A DNA stretch of 64,000 nucleotides from Sediminibacillus massiliensis (GTDB lineage Bacteria; Bacillota; Bacilli; Bacillales; Amphibacillaceae), in the NCBI RefSeq assembly GCF_900156915.1, contig NZ_LT732535.1:1691332-1755331 (forward strand), in the 5' to 3' direction. Shown in pieces: positions 16,238 to 25,178 of the stretch; position 1 is the first letter of the stretch; each line of letters opens with the position of its first letter. Below the pieces are notes generated by a model. That model was given only the letters and a program-made list of their open reading frames with translations. It did not search any database and had not been told where the DNA came from. The translations under genes were made by a program, and so were the position numbers.

Positions 16238-17170
16238 GTGTTGGAAACAATTAATTTAAAGAAAGTATTCAAAAAAAACACAGCCGTTTCCGATGTTAAT
16301 TTATATATGGAAAAGGGTGAGTCTGTCGGCCTCCTTGGGCCGAATGGGGCTGGTAAATCGACCGCTATTTCCATGATATCATCTTTGATCAAACCGACAG
16401 CCGGTGATGTCACTTGGCATGGAAAAAGCGTTGTCAAGGATCCTAATGTTATTCGGATGCACTTAGGAGTAGTGCCACAGGAAATAGCTCTTTACAAAGA
16501 GTTGACCGCTATGGAAAATTTGCGATTTTTCGGAAGGATATACGGTTTGAAAGGAAAAGCTCTCGAAAAACAAATCCTAAAAGTCCTGGAAATAGTCGGT
16601 CTGACCGAACGGAAAGATGAGCTTGTGAAACATTACTCCGGTGGTATGCAGCGACGTATCAATATTGCTGTTGCCCTGCTTCACGAACCGGATTTCATCA
16701 TCATGGATGAACCAACCGTCGGAATTGACCCGCAGTCACGCAATTACATCTTGGAAATGGTCCAACAACTCAATCAGGAAAAAGGCATGACGGTCCTCTA
16801 CACTAGCCACTACATGGAAGAGGTTGAACGGCTTTGTGACCGGATTTACATTATGGACCATGGAAAAATAATTGCGGCCGGTACGAAACAAGAACTTACC
16901 AGCATTCTTTCGAGTGAAGAATCGATACTAATCGAGCTTGACCGCCCTTATCCTGCTTTAATTACAGAACTCGAACAGATAGAAGGAGTACTGCGTGTAA
17001 TCGAAACGGAAAAAGGTATTAAATTAATCACCCCTAAGAACAGCAGGCTTCTTGGCAGCATTTTTCAAGCTGCTGAACGTCAACAGGCACAGATAGTCAG
17101 TTTGAATGTGCAAATACCGACACTCGAAGATGTATTTTTACATTTAACCGGCCGCAAGTTGAGGGATTAG
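16238..17170 (+). CDS. lnrL: ABC transporter ATP-binding protein, LnrL (YfiL)-like
   Basis: The 310-residue ATPase has Walker A GPNGAGKST (about 35-43), signature YSGGMQRR, Walker B FIIMDEPTVGID and the switch His in TSHYMEEVE. A C-terminal extension of about 85 residues is typical of drug-export ABC-2 ATPases. GTG at 16238 is chosen because AAGGGGG lies seven bases upstream; the TTG at 16217 precedes that site. Its length is close to that of LnrL. It would power the LnrM/LnrN-like permease pair that follows. Confidence 0.9.
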   Translation: MLETINLKKVFKKNTAVSDVNLYMEKGESVGLLGPNGAGKSTAISMISSLIKPTAGDVTWHGKSVVKDPNVIRMHLGVVPQEIALYKELTAMENLRFFGRIYGLKGKALEKQILKVLEIVGLTERKDELVKHYSGGMQRRINIAVALLHEPDFIIMDEPTVGIDPQSRNYILEMVQQLNQEKGMTVLYTSHYMEEVERLCDRIYIMDHGKIIAAGTKQELTSILSSEESILIELDRPYPALITELEQIEGVLRVIETEKGIKLITPKNSRLLGSIFQAAERQQAQIVSLNVQIPTLEDVFLHLTGRKLRD

Positions 17171-17182
17171 GAGGGAAATCCA

Positions 17183-18463
17183 TTGTTCTCATTTTTGAAA
17201 AAAGATGTCCTTGTTCTAATACGAGACCGGACTGAACTGCTCGTTTTATTGTTAATGCCCATTATTTTGACTGTTATTCTAGGGTTTGCTTTAAAAGGAA
17301 TGTTTAACGGCAGCTTTTCGTCTTTTGACATGGAAGTAGCTATTGTAAATCAAAATGACCGGGAGGCCGGCATCGAACGATTTCACGAAGAAGTCAGTAA
17401 GCTTTCTCTTCCTAACGAAGCCCAAAAGCAACTTACCGAGGCCGCAATCACTTCCGAACCTTTCAATTTGCTAGCCGAAATGCTGAAAAACGAAGATATC
17501 AGCCAAATAATAGAAATAGAGTACATGGAGGAAGCAGAAGCAGAACAAGCCTTAGAAGACCAAGAAATTACCGCTTTATTGAAAATCCCAGAGAACTTTA
17601 CTTACTTATCGTTGAACAGCATGTTGCTCGATCAAGGAAATGGCAGCGAGTTAGTCGTAATCGAAGGTAAAGAGTCTTCGTTACTGGCCGGGATATTTCA
17701 TGATATGATCGAACGATTTGTCGATACCATGAATTTTGAAACTGCGATTTCCAAAGCCAGCAATTCAACAGATACGTCAAATACCACTGATCCGGATGAA
17801 GGCAAAAGCATAGGAGGCATTGTCACGGTAACAGAACAAGAGCCGATCACTTCCATCGAATATTATTCCATCGGAATGGCGGTCATGTTCGCTATGTTTG
17901 TTGCTTCTACTATTGCTTCGAAAGCTTATGTGGAAAACTATCAATATGTATTTGACAGGATTTTGTTATCAGGAAAACATCCACTGCTCTATTTATCCGG
18001 AAAAGCTATTTCTACAGCCGTACTCGTTTTTATCCAGCTTGCCATATTATTTGGGATGGCAAGGTTTGTACTTCAGGCATTTTCTGATAACTCTCTGCAA
18101 TTCTGGCTTGGGATGATTGCCATCGGTTTGTTATTTTCTTTTTGCATCGGCTCACTAGGAGCTCTATTGACTGCCATTACCTTGAAAGCAAAAAGCAATG
18201 TCGTTCCCGGTATTTTCTCAGGTGGAATTGTGTCGGTGTTGGCCATGCTTGGCGGTAGCTTTTTCCCGGTCTCCGGTATGCCGGAGATTTTTACAAGTAT
18301 CGGTGATTGGACGCCGAACGGAATCATGCTTACCGCAACTTTACAATGGTCCCAAGGGTTGGGAACTGCTTATTTAGCTCCATTAATGATCCGGCTGCTT
18401 TTAATAACGTTTGTACTGACAGGCTTAAGCCTGTTGATTTTCTCCAAAAGGAGGGCAGCATAG
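17183..18463 (+). CDS. lnrM: ABC transporter permease, LnrM (YfiM)-like
   Basis: This ABC-2 permease of 426 residues has one N-terminal helix (about 16-38), a long external domain (about 40-225) rich in Glu and Ser, and five or six helices in the C-terminal half, ending ILTGLSLLIFSKRRAA-like. It starts at TTG 17183 with GGAGGG eight bases upstream and follows the ATPase by 12 bases. The large outer domain between the first and second helix is the rule in this exporter group. Confidence 0.88.
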   Translation: MFSFLKKDVLVLIRDRTELLVLLLMPIILTVILGFALKGMFNGSFSSFDMEVAIVNQNDREAGIERFHEEVSKLSLPNEAQKQLTEAAITSEPFNLLAEMLKNEDISQIIEIEYMEEAEAEQALEDQEITALLKIPENFTYLSLNSMLLDQGNGSELVVIEGKESSLLAGIFHDMIERFVDTMNFETAISKASNSTDTSNTTDPDEGKSIGGIVTVTEQEPITSIEYYSIGMAVMFAMFVASTIASKAYVENYQYVFDRILLSGKHPLLYLSGKAISTAVLVFIQLAILFGMARFVLQAFSDNSLQFWLGMIAIGLLFSFCIGSLGALLTAITLKAKSNVVPGIFSGGIVSVLAMLGGSFFPVSGMPEIFTSIGDWTPNGIMLTATLQWSQGLGTAYLAPLMIRLLLITFVLTGLSLLIFSKRRAA

Positions 18464-19564
18464 ATGAAATCGATTTTTGCATTGCAGCTAACAAGACTTC
18501 GCCGTGAGCCCTCTCTCGTTCTGTCGATGATGGGAATGACTTTTGCCTTTGTCTTTTTTCTGGGCGGTTTCGGAGCATCCGATCATGTCGATGTCCCCAT
18601 TTATTTCACTCAAACCATGAACGAGGATGAGCAGGAAATAATACTGGACCGTTTAAATCAATCTGACACCTATGTATTTACTGAAACAGATAAACAAACC
18701 GCCGAGAAACAGGTGGCTTTAGGAGAGATTGCATTCGCTATCGAAGCCTTGTCAGATGATTACCGGATGTTGACAGCTACTGATGATCCAAATCAAGCAC
18801 TAGTCGATCAGTATGTGAAGCAGGTATACCGAGAAGAACTACGCCTGCAGGATGTAGAGGCCGTTTCAGATGCTCCCGATTTTCGTGATAAAGCTTCGGA
18901 ATATTTAGAGGACCCTCCCATAGCCTTAACCAGTAAAACTGCCGAAGGTGCATCCAGTTCCGGTGGGTATGACCAGCGTAACCAGTTTTTGTTTGGTATG
19001 ACGCTGTTCTTTGCGATTTATACCATCATATTCAGTCTGGGAAAAGTTGCCGAAGAAAAGCGGACCGGTACTTGGAACCGGGTGATATTGTCTCCTGTCC
19101 GGAAATTTCATTTGTATATCGGGCATTTAACTTATTCGTTTATGATTGGCTTTCTGCAAATTGCGATAATGTTTTTGTTTTTCCGGTATCTCTTTCATTA
19201 TGAAATCGGGGACAACTTCAGTCTAATCTTGTTGTCGGTCGCTTGTTATACTTTCGCGGTCGTAGCCTTGGGCATGCTATTAATCGGACTGGTCAAAAGT
19301 CTTGAACAACTTAACGCCCTAGTTCCCATTATAGCCACCAGTATGGCGATGATTGGCGGAGCATACTGGCCGATTGAAGCAGTCAGCAATGAAGTTCTAT
19401 TAGGGATTTCCAAGGTTGTGCCGGTCACATACGGGATGGAAGCATTGAAAGGGATTTCCGTCGGGCAAAACCTTGCCTCTCTGGCACAACCCTTGTCGAT
19501 TTTAATTGTCATCGGTGTAGTATGTATGGGGATTGGAATCAACTTGATGGAAAGGAAAGCATAA
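18464..19564 (+). CDS. lnrN: ABC transporter permease, LnrN (YfiN)-like
   Basis: The 366-residue ABC-2 permease has the same plan as the preceding protein: helix, external domain (about 40-165), then five or six helices (FLFGMTLFFAIYTIIFSLGK onward). Its ATG directly follows the stop of the preceding gene, and AAGGAGG within the end of that gene serves as ribosome site. It includes the motif EEKRTGTWNRVILSPV, the cytoplasmic coupling segment of ABC-2 drug exporters. It is last in the operon and is followed by a terminator. Confidence 0.88.
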   Translation: MKSIFALQLTRLRREPSLVLSMMGMTFAFVFFLGGFGASDHVDVPIYFTQTMNEDEQEIILDRLNQSDTYVFTETDKQTAEKQVALGEIAFAIEALSDDYRMLTATDDPNQALVDQYVKQVYREELRLQDVEAVSDAPDFRDKASEYLEDPPIALTSKTAEGASSSGGYDQRNQFLFGMTLFFAIYTIIFSLGKVAEEKRTGTWNRVILSPVRKFHLYIGHLTYSFMIGFLQIAIMFLFFRYLFHYEIGDNFSLILLSVACYTFAVVALGMLLIGLVKSLEQLNALVPIIATSMAMIGGAYWPIEAVSNEVLLGISKVVPVTYGMEALKGISVGQNLASLAQPLSILIVIGVVCMGIGINLMERKA

Positions 19565-19588
19565 CACAAGACTACAGAGTTAACTTGA

Positions 19589-19618
19589 AGGCAGTCCAAT
19601 TCAATGGACTGTCTTTTT
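19589..19618 (+). terminator. Terminator of the lnr operon
   Basis: GGCAGTCCA pairs with TGGACTGTC across a six-base loop, followed by TTTTT. Confidence 0.85.
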
Positions 19619-19909
19619 ACAAGTTAAATTCACTTCTAATCAATTGGGCAGCCTGTACGGCACTCATATCCCTATTGTTTATATAAAGGTAATTCTGCCG
19701 GTTTATTTCTCCTGCTTTTGAATTCAGGCGCAAACTTTCCATAGACTTTATAAGATTTTCCTCTGATTTAGTAACATTTCTTTGTTGGCTTATGTTCCAG
19801 CCGGTTCGATGTTTTATTCCGTTTAAGCCTCTCTAAAGAATGTTGTACTCTGGTTTCCTTTTTTATTTTCTTAACTGTCAACAGAGAAAACAAGATTAAC
19901 AAAGTCCCT
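19617..19909 (-). pseudogene. Remnant of a small membrane/coiled-coil protein
   Basis: One minus-strand frame reads GTLLILFSLLTVKKIKKETR and a basic helix ending at a stop after EHKPTKKCY. Another frame continues VTKSEENLIKSMESLRL and ends AQLIRSEFNL at 19617. Joined by one shift near 19790, they would make a membrane helix plus coiled coil of about 90 residues. No start codon with a ribosome site is seen. It may be a dead gene or chance. Confidence 0.3.
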
Positions 19910-20286
19910 ATAAAACATAGGCCATGGTTTCCCGCTCTTTAAGTTATTGTGATCTATGTATAATAAATTTATTTACCTCACACAATTAACAGATAATAAA
20001 TAGAAAGATAGAATAATTAAAAGGCGTCAAACAAGTTTCCGATTATCCTGCCTAATCCCTTTACCAGCCAAAAACAATCCGGAACGGAAAAATGATTATC
20101 TCAGGAATCCAAAATAATACCTCCAGTACCATATCCCGAAATGTAACATCCTTTCCGTTTCTCCTCTTCCTTTCCATTCTCCTTTTACGCCATTCCCTCA
20201 TCTATCGCTCTCTCCTTATTCTTTTTTATCCATTAATCCCTGTTCTCTTCAATTTACCATATTAATCCAATTACTCAAGAGTGATA

Positions 20287-20322
20287 AAAAGACTGGATTA
20301 TAGGATAATCCAGTCTTTTTAT
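20287..20322. terminator. Bidirectional terminator
   Basis: AAAAAGACTGGATTAT pairs with ATAATCCAGTCTTTTT around a very short loop, with A and T runs on both sides. It lies downstream of the minus-strand gene at 20374-20646. Confidence 0.8.
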
Positions 20323-20373
20323 TGAAAATAATATGCACGACACATTCCATTAATTAATATGTAAGAATTTTAG

Positions 20374-20646
20374 TTAGATAGGATGTTGCTCTCCCATAGG
20401 TGTTTGATATTGCTGTTGGATCTTCAACTTTTTTTCCAAGAGAATGATTTTCCTCGATGCCTTCAAGCGTTCAGTGTAAAGGGAATCAGCCATTTGATAA
20501 ACTGCATGGATCTGACCCAGATAATACATTGATTCACCAGGGCTTTGGGATTCCTTCTCTTTCTGTTTGTAATAAGCAAGCAATTCCTTTTCTTTACCAG
20601 ACAAATATTGGACTTTTTCACAAGGAAAAGCAATCGGTTTCCACAT
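20374..20646 (-). CDS. Small hypothetical protein, helical
   Basis: A 90-residue soluble protein starts MWKPIAFPCEKVQYLSGKE. The ATG at 20646 has AGGAG seven bases upstream, whereas the longer frame to 20709 has no ribosome site. It is largely charged helix (KEKELLAYYKQKEKES, then LKASRKIILLEKKLKIQQQY) around a hydrophobic middle (MYYLGQIHAVYQMADSLY). I do not recognise the family. Monocistronic. Confidence 0.65.
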   Translation of the reverse strand: MWKPIAFPCEKVQYLSGKEKELLAYYKQKEKESQSPGESMYYLGQIHAVYQMADSLYTERLKASRKIILLEKKLKIQQQYQTPMGEQHPI

Positions 20647-20817
20647 ATCATCACTCCTATTTAGTAAACAGGATATCCAGAACCCTTGTTTCTTATAATA
20701 GGAGATCACAGAAAGGTCCGTAGAGAGCTAATTGTGTTATGGTAAGATATAGAAAACTAAAATTCTGGAACCATTGGATTTGATCACTGATGAAATTGCT
20801 AAGGAGATGATGCCTTC

Positions 20818-21042
20818 TTGTTCTTTAAAACAACGAGAAATATAGATAAACAAAGCGTCAATATAGCTTTTTACTGTACTTTCATTTATTGGGCCGGATT
20901 CTTATTAATGAATAGCATCCTTGACTTTTTTCATAACGAGATACAGATTAACTCATATCAATTATTAATAACTGGATTAATCGTTTTTTATGTTAGTGAG
21001 TTTGTATCATCACGCTATTTAAGAAAAAGGAGAAAGAAGTAA
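20818..21042 (+). CDS. Small two-span membrane protein
   Basis: This ORF of 74 residues starts at TTG 20818 with AAGGAG about eleven bases upstream. Two helices (about 17-35 and 47-64) are followed by a strongly basic tail SRYLRKRRKK. No ATG is in frame. The topology is consistent with a real protein; function unknown. Confidence 0.55.
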   Translation: MFFKTTRNIDKQSVNIAFYCTFIYWAGFLLMNSILDFFHNEIQINSYQLLITGLIVFYVSEFVSSRYLRKRRKK

Positions 21043-21087
21043 CTCAGACAGCCTTTTAACAATCAGTAAGAGTTAAAGCAAGGAACA

Positions 21088-21119
21088 TAAAAATACCATC
21101 AGCTCAAACACTGATGGTA
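21088..21119 (-). terminator. Terminator of the DUF2207 gene
   Basis: Minus strand: TACCATCAG pairs with CTGATGGTA and is followed by TTTTTATG, just after the gene at 21125. Confidence 0.75.
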
Positions 21120-21124
21120 AATAG

Positions 21125-22822
21125 TTAAAATGCACCAGATCCGCCGCCACCACCGCCAACTCCTGTTCCTCCACCCGAAACTCCTCCGGAGGAAGCAGCT
21201 GTTGCTGCTTGAACCGTATGGTCGGCCTCTTCAAATTGAGTAGACAGACTAGCTGAAATCATTACAAACATTGCCATATCCATTGCTGAAGAGTCAGGAA
21301 GCGGTAATTGATGTTCATCAATTAAGCGCTTGTTCTTGTTCAACATGGATTTATTATTGCTGCCCAAGCTGTATATAAATGCCTGCATTTGTTCATCGTT
21401 CATCCATTTATTCCATTCTTTCTCGTCAATAGATTCAAAATTATCTTCAAGCTTCTCCCACTGTTTCTTTAATCGGACTCCCTTCACTGTTTTCGGGGAA
21501 TAGGCAATGGCGAATCCCATTAAGCCAGCAAACAGTAGGATGGATACAAACATCCATTGAAATAAATCATGCATGGCAAAGAATATCACGAACGGAATCA
21601 GTAGAATGCTGGTCAAGCCTGCAGTCCAGCGTGTTTTGGACTTTGATTCATAAAGCCCGTTTTCGGACACTTCCTCTTTAACCGCTCCAATCCAGTGCTG
21701 ATAGTCCTCATGATATGTTGTCTTATTGTCACTGTCTTCTAAATAAACTTCCAAGTCATTCAACGAGAAGGTGCCTTTATTTCCAACTTTGTGAAAAAGC
21801 CAGTCAATCATCATTTTTTCCTGTTCAATTGTAGAGCCGGAATCGCGGACTTTCCGAAATGTATCGTCACTTATTTGTTCTACAAGCCCTTTCCGTACTA
21901 AATTAAGCAAGGCTGCGGTCAGAAAATTGCCGTTATCCTGAATGCCCTTTGTCTGATAAATGATTGCAGGCAGACTCATCTCTTCTTTCGGCAGCAGAGA
22001 ATGGTGGATGGAACTTCGCTCCGCTTCAAATCTGACAGCCTGTTTATGTCGCCAGGCGTTAATGAACAGAATAAGTAGATACATTCCAAAAGCACCAACA
22101 ACAAATGGGGCGGAAGTGCTTAATATCGATTGCCGTTTGGAGAAAGCTTCAGCATCTTGTACGGCTGCTTCTTGTTCAGCTATAATTTCATCGCGGATCG
22201 TGGAGTTGATTGTGTGGTCAACAGCCGGAAACAAGTCAGCGTCATATGCTACCCGGATGTCCCCGTTTTCTCCATCCTCCACTTCGCCCATGGCAAAGAG
22301 AACAGTTCCATCGCTTTGAGTTTCTTCCGTATTCCATGCTTCATCCTTTCCTAAAGCGAGTACATTCTCCGTCTGCTTCGGTGGATGAACATAGATGTCC
22401 ATATTTTGATAAGTTGATTCATTAGATGTGTCAATAAACGGCCAGCTGAACTCCCCCATGTCTTGATACACCTTTACCCCATCTATAATGGTATAAGTAA
22501 GATCGACCGTCACCACTTCATCGTCACCGCTCCGGTAAACTTTATAAAGTTCTTCATCCTGTTCAACTTGTAAAGAGTTCCCTTGTTCGGAAGCCTGAAA
22601 ATCCTCGATGGATGTTCCCTGTTTGGGAATTAATGAGCGGGTTATGCCATTAAATTCTCCTTCAAATTCATACGTATGTGATTCTGTTACCTCTACATTT
22701 CCATTTTCCATCAACCGTGCATCGATGCGCGAATTCTCGATGGAAAAATCCAATGCATAAGTTTGAACAGGCAACACTAAAACTGTCGTAATGAACAGCA
22801 GGAAAAAAAAGATTTTTTTCAT
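21125..22822 (-). CDS. DUF2207 domain-containing membrane protein
   Basis: The 565-residue protein begins with a signal peptide (KKIFFFLLFITTVLVLPVQ, cut near TYALD). An extracellular all-beta DUF2207 domain follows (about 25-210, EVTESHTYEFEGEFNGITR). Then come a membrane helix near 240, a cytoplasmic domain with winged-helix-like stretches (NFLTAALLNLVRKGLVEQIS), a helix pair near 395-440, and a C-terminal region ending in a Gly-rich tail (GGVSGGGTGVGGGG). The family is widespread in Firmicutes and of unknown function; its outer domain suggests envelope sensing or assembly. Monocistronic with its own terminator. Confidence 0.92.
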   Translation of the reverse strand: MKKIFFFLLFITTVLVLPVQTYALDFSIENSRIDARLMENGNVEVTESHTYEFEGEFNGITRSLIPKQGTSIEDFQASEQGNSLQVEQDEELYKVYRSGDDEVVTVDLTYTIIDGVKVYQDMGEFSWPFIDTSNESTYQNMDIYVHPPKQTENVLALGKDEAWNTEETQSDGTVLFAMGEVEDGENGDIRVAYDADLFPAVDHTINSTIRDEIIAEQEAAVQDAEAFSKRQSILSTSAPFVVGAFGMYLLILFINAWRHKQAVRFEAERSSIHHSLLPKEEMSLPAIIYQTKGIQDNGNFLTAALLNLVRKGLVEQISDDTFRKVRDSGSTIEQEKMMIDWLFHKVGNKGTFSLNDLEVYLEDSDNKTTYHEDYQHWIGAVKEEVSENGLYESKSKTRWTAGLTSILLIPFVIFFAMHDLFQWMFVSILLFAGLMGFAIAYSPKTVKGVRLKKQWEKLEDNFESIDEKEWNKWMNDEQMQAFIYSLGSNNKSMLNKNKRLIDEHQLPLPDSSAMDMAMFVMISASLSTQFEEADHTVQAATAASSGGVSGGGTGVGGGGGGSGAF

Positions 22823-22891
22823 ATCGTGCGACCCCTTTCTACCTTACTTACGATTCAGTAGGGGCTGTGGTTTCGTTTTCCTGTCAAATTT

Positions 22892-22920
22892 AAAAAGCCA
22901 TCAGCAAGTAACTGATGGCT
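22892..22920 (-). terminator. Terminator of the ywnB-like gene
   Basis: Minus strand: GCCATCAGTTAC and CTGATGGC form a stem followed by TTTTTAAATTT. Confidence 0.8.
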
Positions 22921-22926
22921 TCTATC

Positions 22927-23568
22927 TTATTCTGCTTCTCCTACAACTGTGAAACGTTCATTTTCATGCTCCGGTCTTTCTATTTCATCTACTACCGCAA
23001 TTGCGAAATCCGCATAGCTGATATAGCTTTCACCTTTTGAATTCGTGATGAGCTGATCTTTCCCTTTTTTATAGGAACCAGTACGTTTTCCGTCCGGATC
23101 AAAGAATGCTGCCGGGCTTATATACGTCCATAAAATGCCTTCCGATTTTTGAAGTGCCTCCAGATTTTTACCGGCATTCTTGGCAGTTGGGAGATATGCC
23201 TCCGGAAAATCAGGTGTATCATATAACTGTACTTGCTTGTCCTCATCCACAAACAAGCTTCCAGCTCCGCCTACCACTACAAGTTTAGTTCTCGGTGCTC
23301 CTTTCAGCGCCTCAATCAACACATTACCGGCCTCGACATGGAAATGTTCTTCACCAGGAGCAGCATTGAATGCGTTCACTACGATATCAAAACTGTTTAA
23401 ATCGTCTGCTCCCAGATCAAATATATTTTTTTCCAATACACTTACTTGCTTGTTTTGAACCTTCGCAGCATTTCTCACTATCGCCGTAACTTGGTGTCCT
23501 CTCCCAATTGCTTCCTTCAAAATCAAGTTTCCTGCTTTTCCACTTGCACCTATTATTCCAATCTTCAT
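22927..23568 (-). CDS. ywnB: NAD(P)-binding oxidoreductase, YwnB-like
   Basis: The protein has 213 residues, with the Rossmann start KIGIIGASGKAGNLILKEA and later VVVGGAGSLFVDE, as in the atypical SDR (NmrA/SDR_a5) group. The start at 23568 has GGGAGG seven bases upstream; longer frames add an unrelated N terminus. It is divergent from an Rrf2 regulator at 23699-24130, the same arrangement as ywnB/ywnA of B. subtilis. The enzyme likely reduces a quinone or electrophile, but the substrate is unknown. The shared 130-bp gap carries an inverted repeat that should let the regulator control this gene. Confidence 0.88.
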   Translation of the reverse strand: MKIGIIGASGKAGNLILKEAIGRGHQVTAIVRNAAKVQNKQVSVLEKNIFDLGADDLNSFDIVVNAFNAAPGEEHFHVEAGNVLIEALKGAPRTKLVVVGGAGSLFVDEDKQVQLYDTPDFPEAYLPTAKNAGKNLEALQKSEGILWTYISPAAFFDPDGKRTGSYKKGKDQLITNSKGESYISYADFAIAVVDEIERPEHENERFTVVGEAE

Positions 23569-23604
23569 GCTGATTCCTCCCATCATATTTTCAATTCTAT
23601 TCAC

Positions 23605-23655
23605 TTGTAATCATTTTAGTTACAGGTTAACTGTTTGTCAACGATAAGGTATAAT
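23605..23655 (+). promoter_or_regulatory. ywnA promoter and candidate Rrf2 operator
   Basis: TGTAA (23606-23610) and TTACA (23620-23624) form an inverted repeat (extended CTTGTAA/TTACAGG, one mismatch). Immediately after it is a promoter for the regulator: TTAACT (23627-23632), 17 bases, TATAAT (23650-23655). The repeat lies in the region expected to hold the ywnB promoter, so binding would affect both genes. Confidence 0.6.
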
Positions 23656-23698
23656 CTACTTGACAAGAAAAATGAGTGTGACTAAGGAAGGTGAAAAA

Positions 23699-24130
23699 AT
23701 GTCCATTAGCAGCCGATTTGCTGTTGGAATTCATATTCTCACTCTGCTTGAGTTTAATAAGAAAGGCGTCAATTCCTCCGAGTTCTTGGCCGGAAGTGTC
23801 AATACCAACCCGGCGGTAATCAGAAAAATCATGGGAATGCTGAAAAAAGCGGGATTAGTAAAAGTTCAGCCCGGTGTGGCAGGAGCAGAGCTAGCAAAAA
23901 ATATTGCTGACATAACACTTCTCGATGTCTATCGGGCGGTAAATGTTGTACCGGAACAAGAATTGTTCAGTATCCATGAGAGCCCCAATCCTCAGTGCCC
24001 TGTAGGCAGAAACATACAAGACGCCATCCTTCCACTTTTTGGCACAGCGCAGCTTGCTATGGAGAAAGCACTGGGTAGTGTCACAATAGAAGATATATGG
24101 GAAGACATCAAATTGAATGATAGAGACTGA
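23699..24130 (+). CDS. ywnA: Rrf2 family transcriptional regulator, YwnA-like
   Basis: The 143-residue regulator starts MSISSRFAVGIHILTLLEF, typical of Rrf2 proteins, with the winged helix at about 1-75 (VNTNPAVIRKIMGMLKKAGL as recognition helix region). The start at 23699 has AGGAAGGTG upstream. It has a single Cys near 100 (NPQCPVG) and lacks the three-Cys Fe-S cluster set of IscR/NsrR, so a one-Cys redox or electrophile switch like that of YwnA/CymR-type members is plausible. It is divergent from its likely target ywnB. Confidence 0.88.
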   Translation: MSISSRFAVGIHILTLLEFNKKGVNSSEFLAGSVNTNPAVIRKIMGMLKKAGLVKVQPGVAGAELAKNIADITLLDVYRAVNVVPEQELFSIHESPNPQCPVGRNIQDAILPLFGTAQLAMEKALGSVTIEDIWEDIKLNDRD

Positions 24131-24152
24131 TCGAGCTTAAGATGAAGTTTCA

Positions 24153-24193
24153 GAGAGAAAAGAGCGGCTGCAATGACAGCCGCTCTTTTCTCT
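24153..24193 (+). terminator. Terminator of ywnA
   Basis: AGAGAAAAGAGCGGCTG pairs with CAGCCGCTCTTTTCTCT, a very stable stem with a short loop and an internal T-run. Confidence 0.85.
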
Positions 24194-24261
24194 GGAATAT
24201 TTATTTTGTGTATGAACAGGACTGTAGTTTCCAAGACGGGTAATGTTAACTATCAGGCTGC

Positions 24262-24816
24262 TCAAATATTTTTTGCTTTTTCAATAGTTTTAAAGACTGA
24301 AGAATAGATTGCTTCCGTACTTTCACTTTGTAATTCACTGTCATCTTCAGGATAACTAAAACCAAATGTTTGATATTATTCTTTTCCAGAAGGGTACCAC
24401 AAACCAGAAATAAATGTTTGCTTATCGTTCACTCTTTGCGCATACTCCTCGTATGAAATTTGACTTTCCATATCAATAAAGGGCATAACATTGGCTTGAG
24501 ACCCAACAAAAAACAACGGGATTTGTAATTCTTTATAAATATCCCTATTCTCTTGCCTGGCAGCTTCTGACAATTGGTCTTCCATAATCAGCACACCATC
24601 GAACGTTCCATATTCCAATTTGCGTAACTCTTCTAAACTTATTTTTTCAAATTCAACCCGATCGTTCCGTATCTCAGGGGAGTCACCAATCAAGGCTAAT
24701 TGAAGTTCTTCCCCATCATACGCTTCCTGTCGTTCGGTGGTTTGGTCATTGGAAAACACGGCTATCAAAACCATAAACAACAAAAATACTCCGAATGATA
24801 ATTTGGCAGAATTCAT
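24262..24816 (-). pseudogene. Hypothetical membrane-anchored protein with an in-frame stop
   Basis: The frame opens at ATG 24816 with an N-terminal helix (KLSFGVFLLFMVLIAVFS) and a soluble domain, and stops at TAA 24376-24378 after WYPSGKE (146 residues). The same frame then continues for 37 more sense codons, YQTFGFSYPEDDSELQSEST and on to FKTIEKAKNI, ending at TGA 24262. The second part is well-formed protein sequence in the same frame, so a single point mutation to TAA is the simplest reading. I do not recognise the family. The shorter product may still be made. Confidence 0.65.
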
Positions 24817-25123
24817 CCTTCTCTCCTCCCTTTTTTAAACTTACACATTTATGTTTTTATTATCCCGGAATCACAAAACAGTTAATATTATATATTATTT
24901 TTACAAAGATAAAAACCCCTGTATCCACACAGCCGGAAATAGTGCACTTTAAAAATTGGTTTCATTTGTACCAGAAATCCTCAAATTAGCGCAATTTCAC
25001 CGTAATATGTATGAAATAGATTGTTTCAGATTTGACGGTTACCAGCCGGTACCTTGATATTCACTACTATTCCCTCTTACACTTTTTCGGCCTACGATAG
25101 TCTTAGTCTTATGGAATTCATAA
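24817..25123. other. Intergenic region without recognised features
   Basis: About 300 AT-rich bases lie between the broken gene and the terminator of the SDR gene. I see no ORF with a ribosome site, no riboswitch motif and no member of the repeat family. Confidence 0.5.
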
Positions 25124-25170
25124 TTAAAAAACAGCAAACGGCCGCGGGTATCCAACCCTCGGCCGTTTGC
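25124..25170 (-). terminator. Terminator of the SDR gene at 25179-25901
   Basis: Minus strand: GCAAACGGCCGAGGG faces CCGCGGCCGTTTGC, followed by TTTTTTAATTA. Strong stem. Confidence 0.9.
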
Positions 25171-25178
25171 TATCAAGA

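Larger units (their letters stand above)
19565..20373. other. Long AT-rich intergenic region with decayed coding traces
   Basis: About 800 bases hold no intact gene. The first part contains the lnr terminator and a decayed minus-strand frame (19617-19909). The rest (about 19920-20285) is AT-rich and pyrimidine-rich on the plus strand; I see no gene or conserved RNA motif there. A bidirectional terminator lies at 20287-20322. Confidence 0.6.

Noticed and set aside
22130-22425. Plus-strand ORFs inside the DUF2207 gene
   Set aside because: They are antisense shadows of a well-supported 565-residue protein and have no ribosome site or family match.
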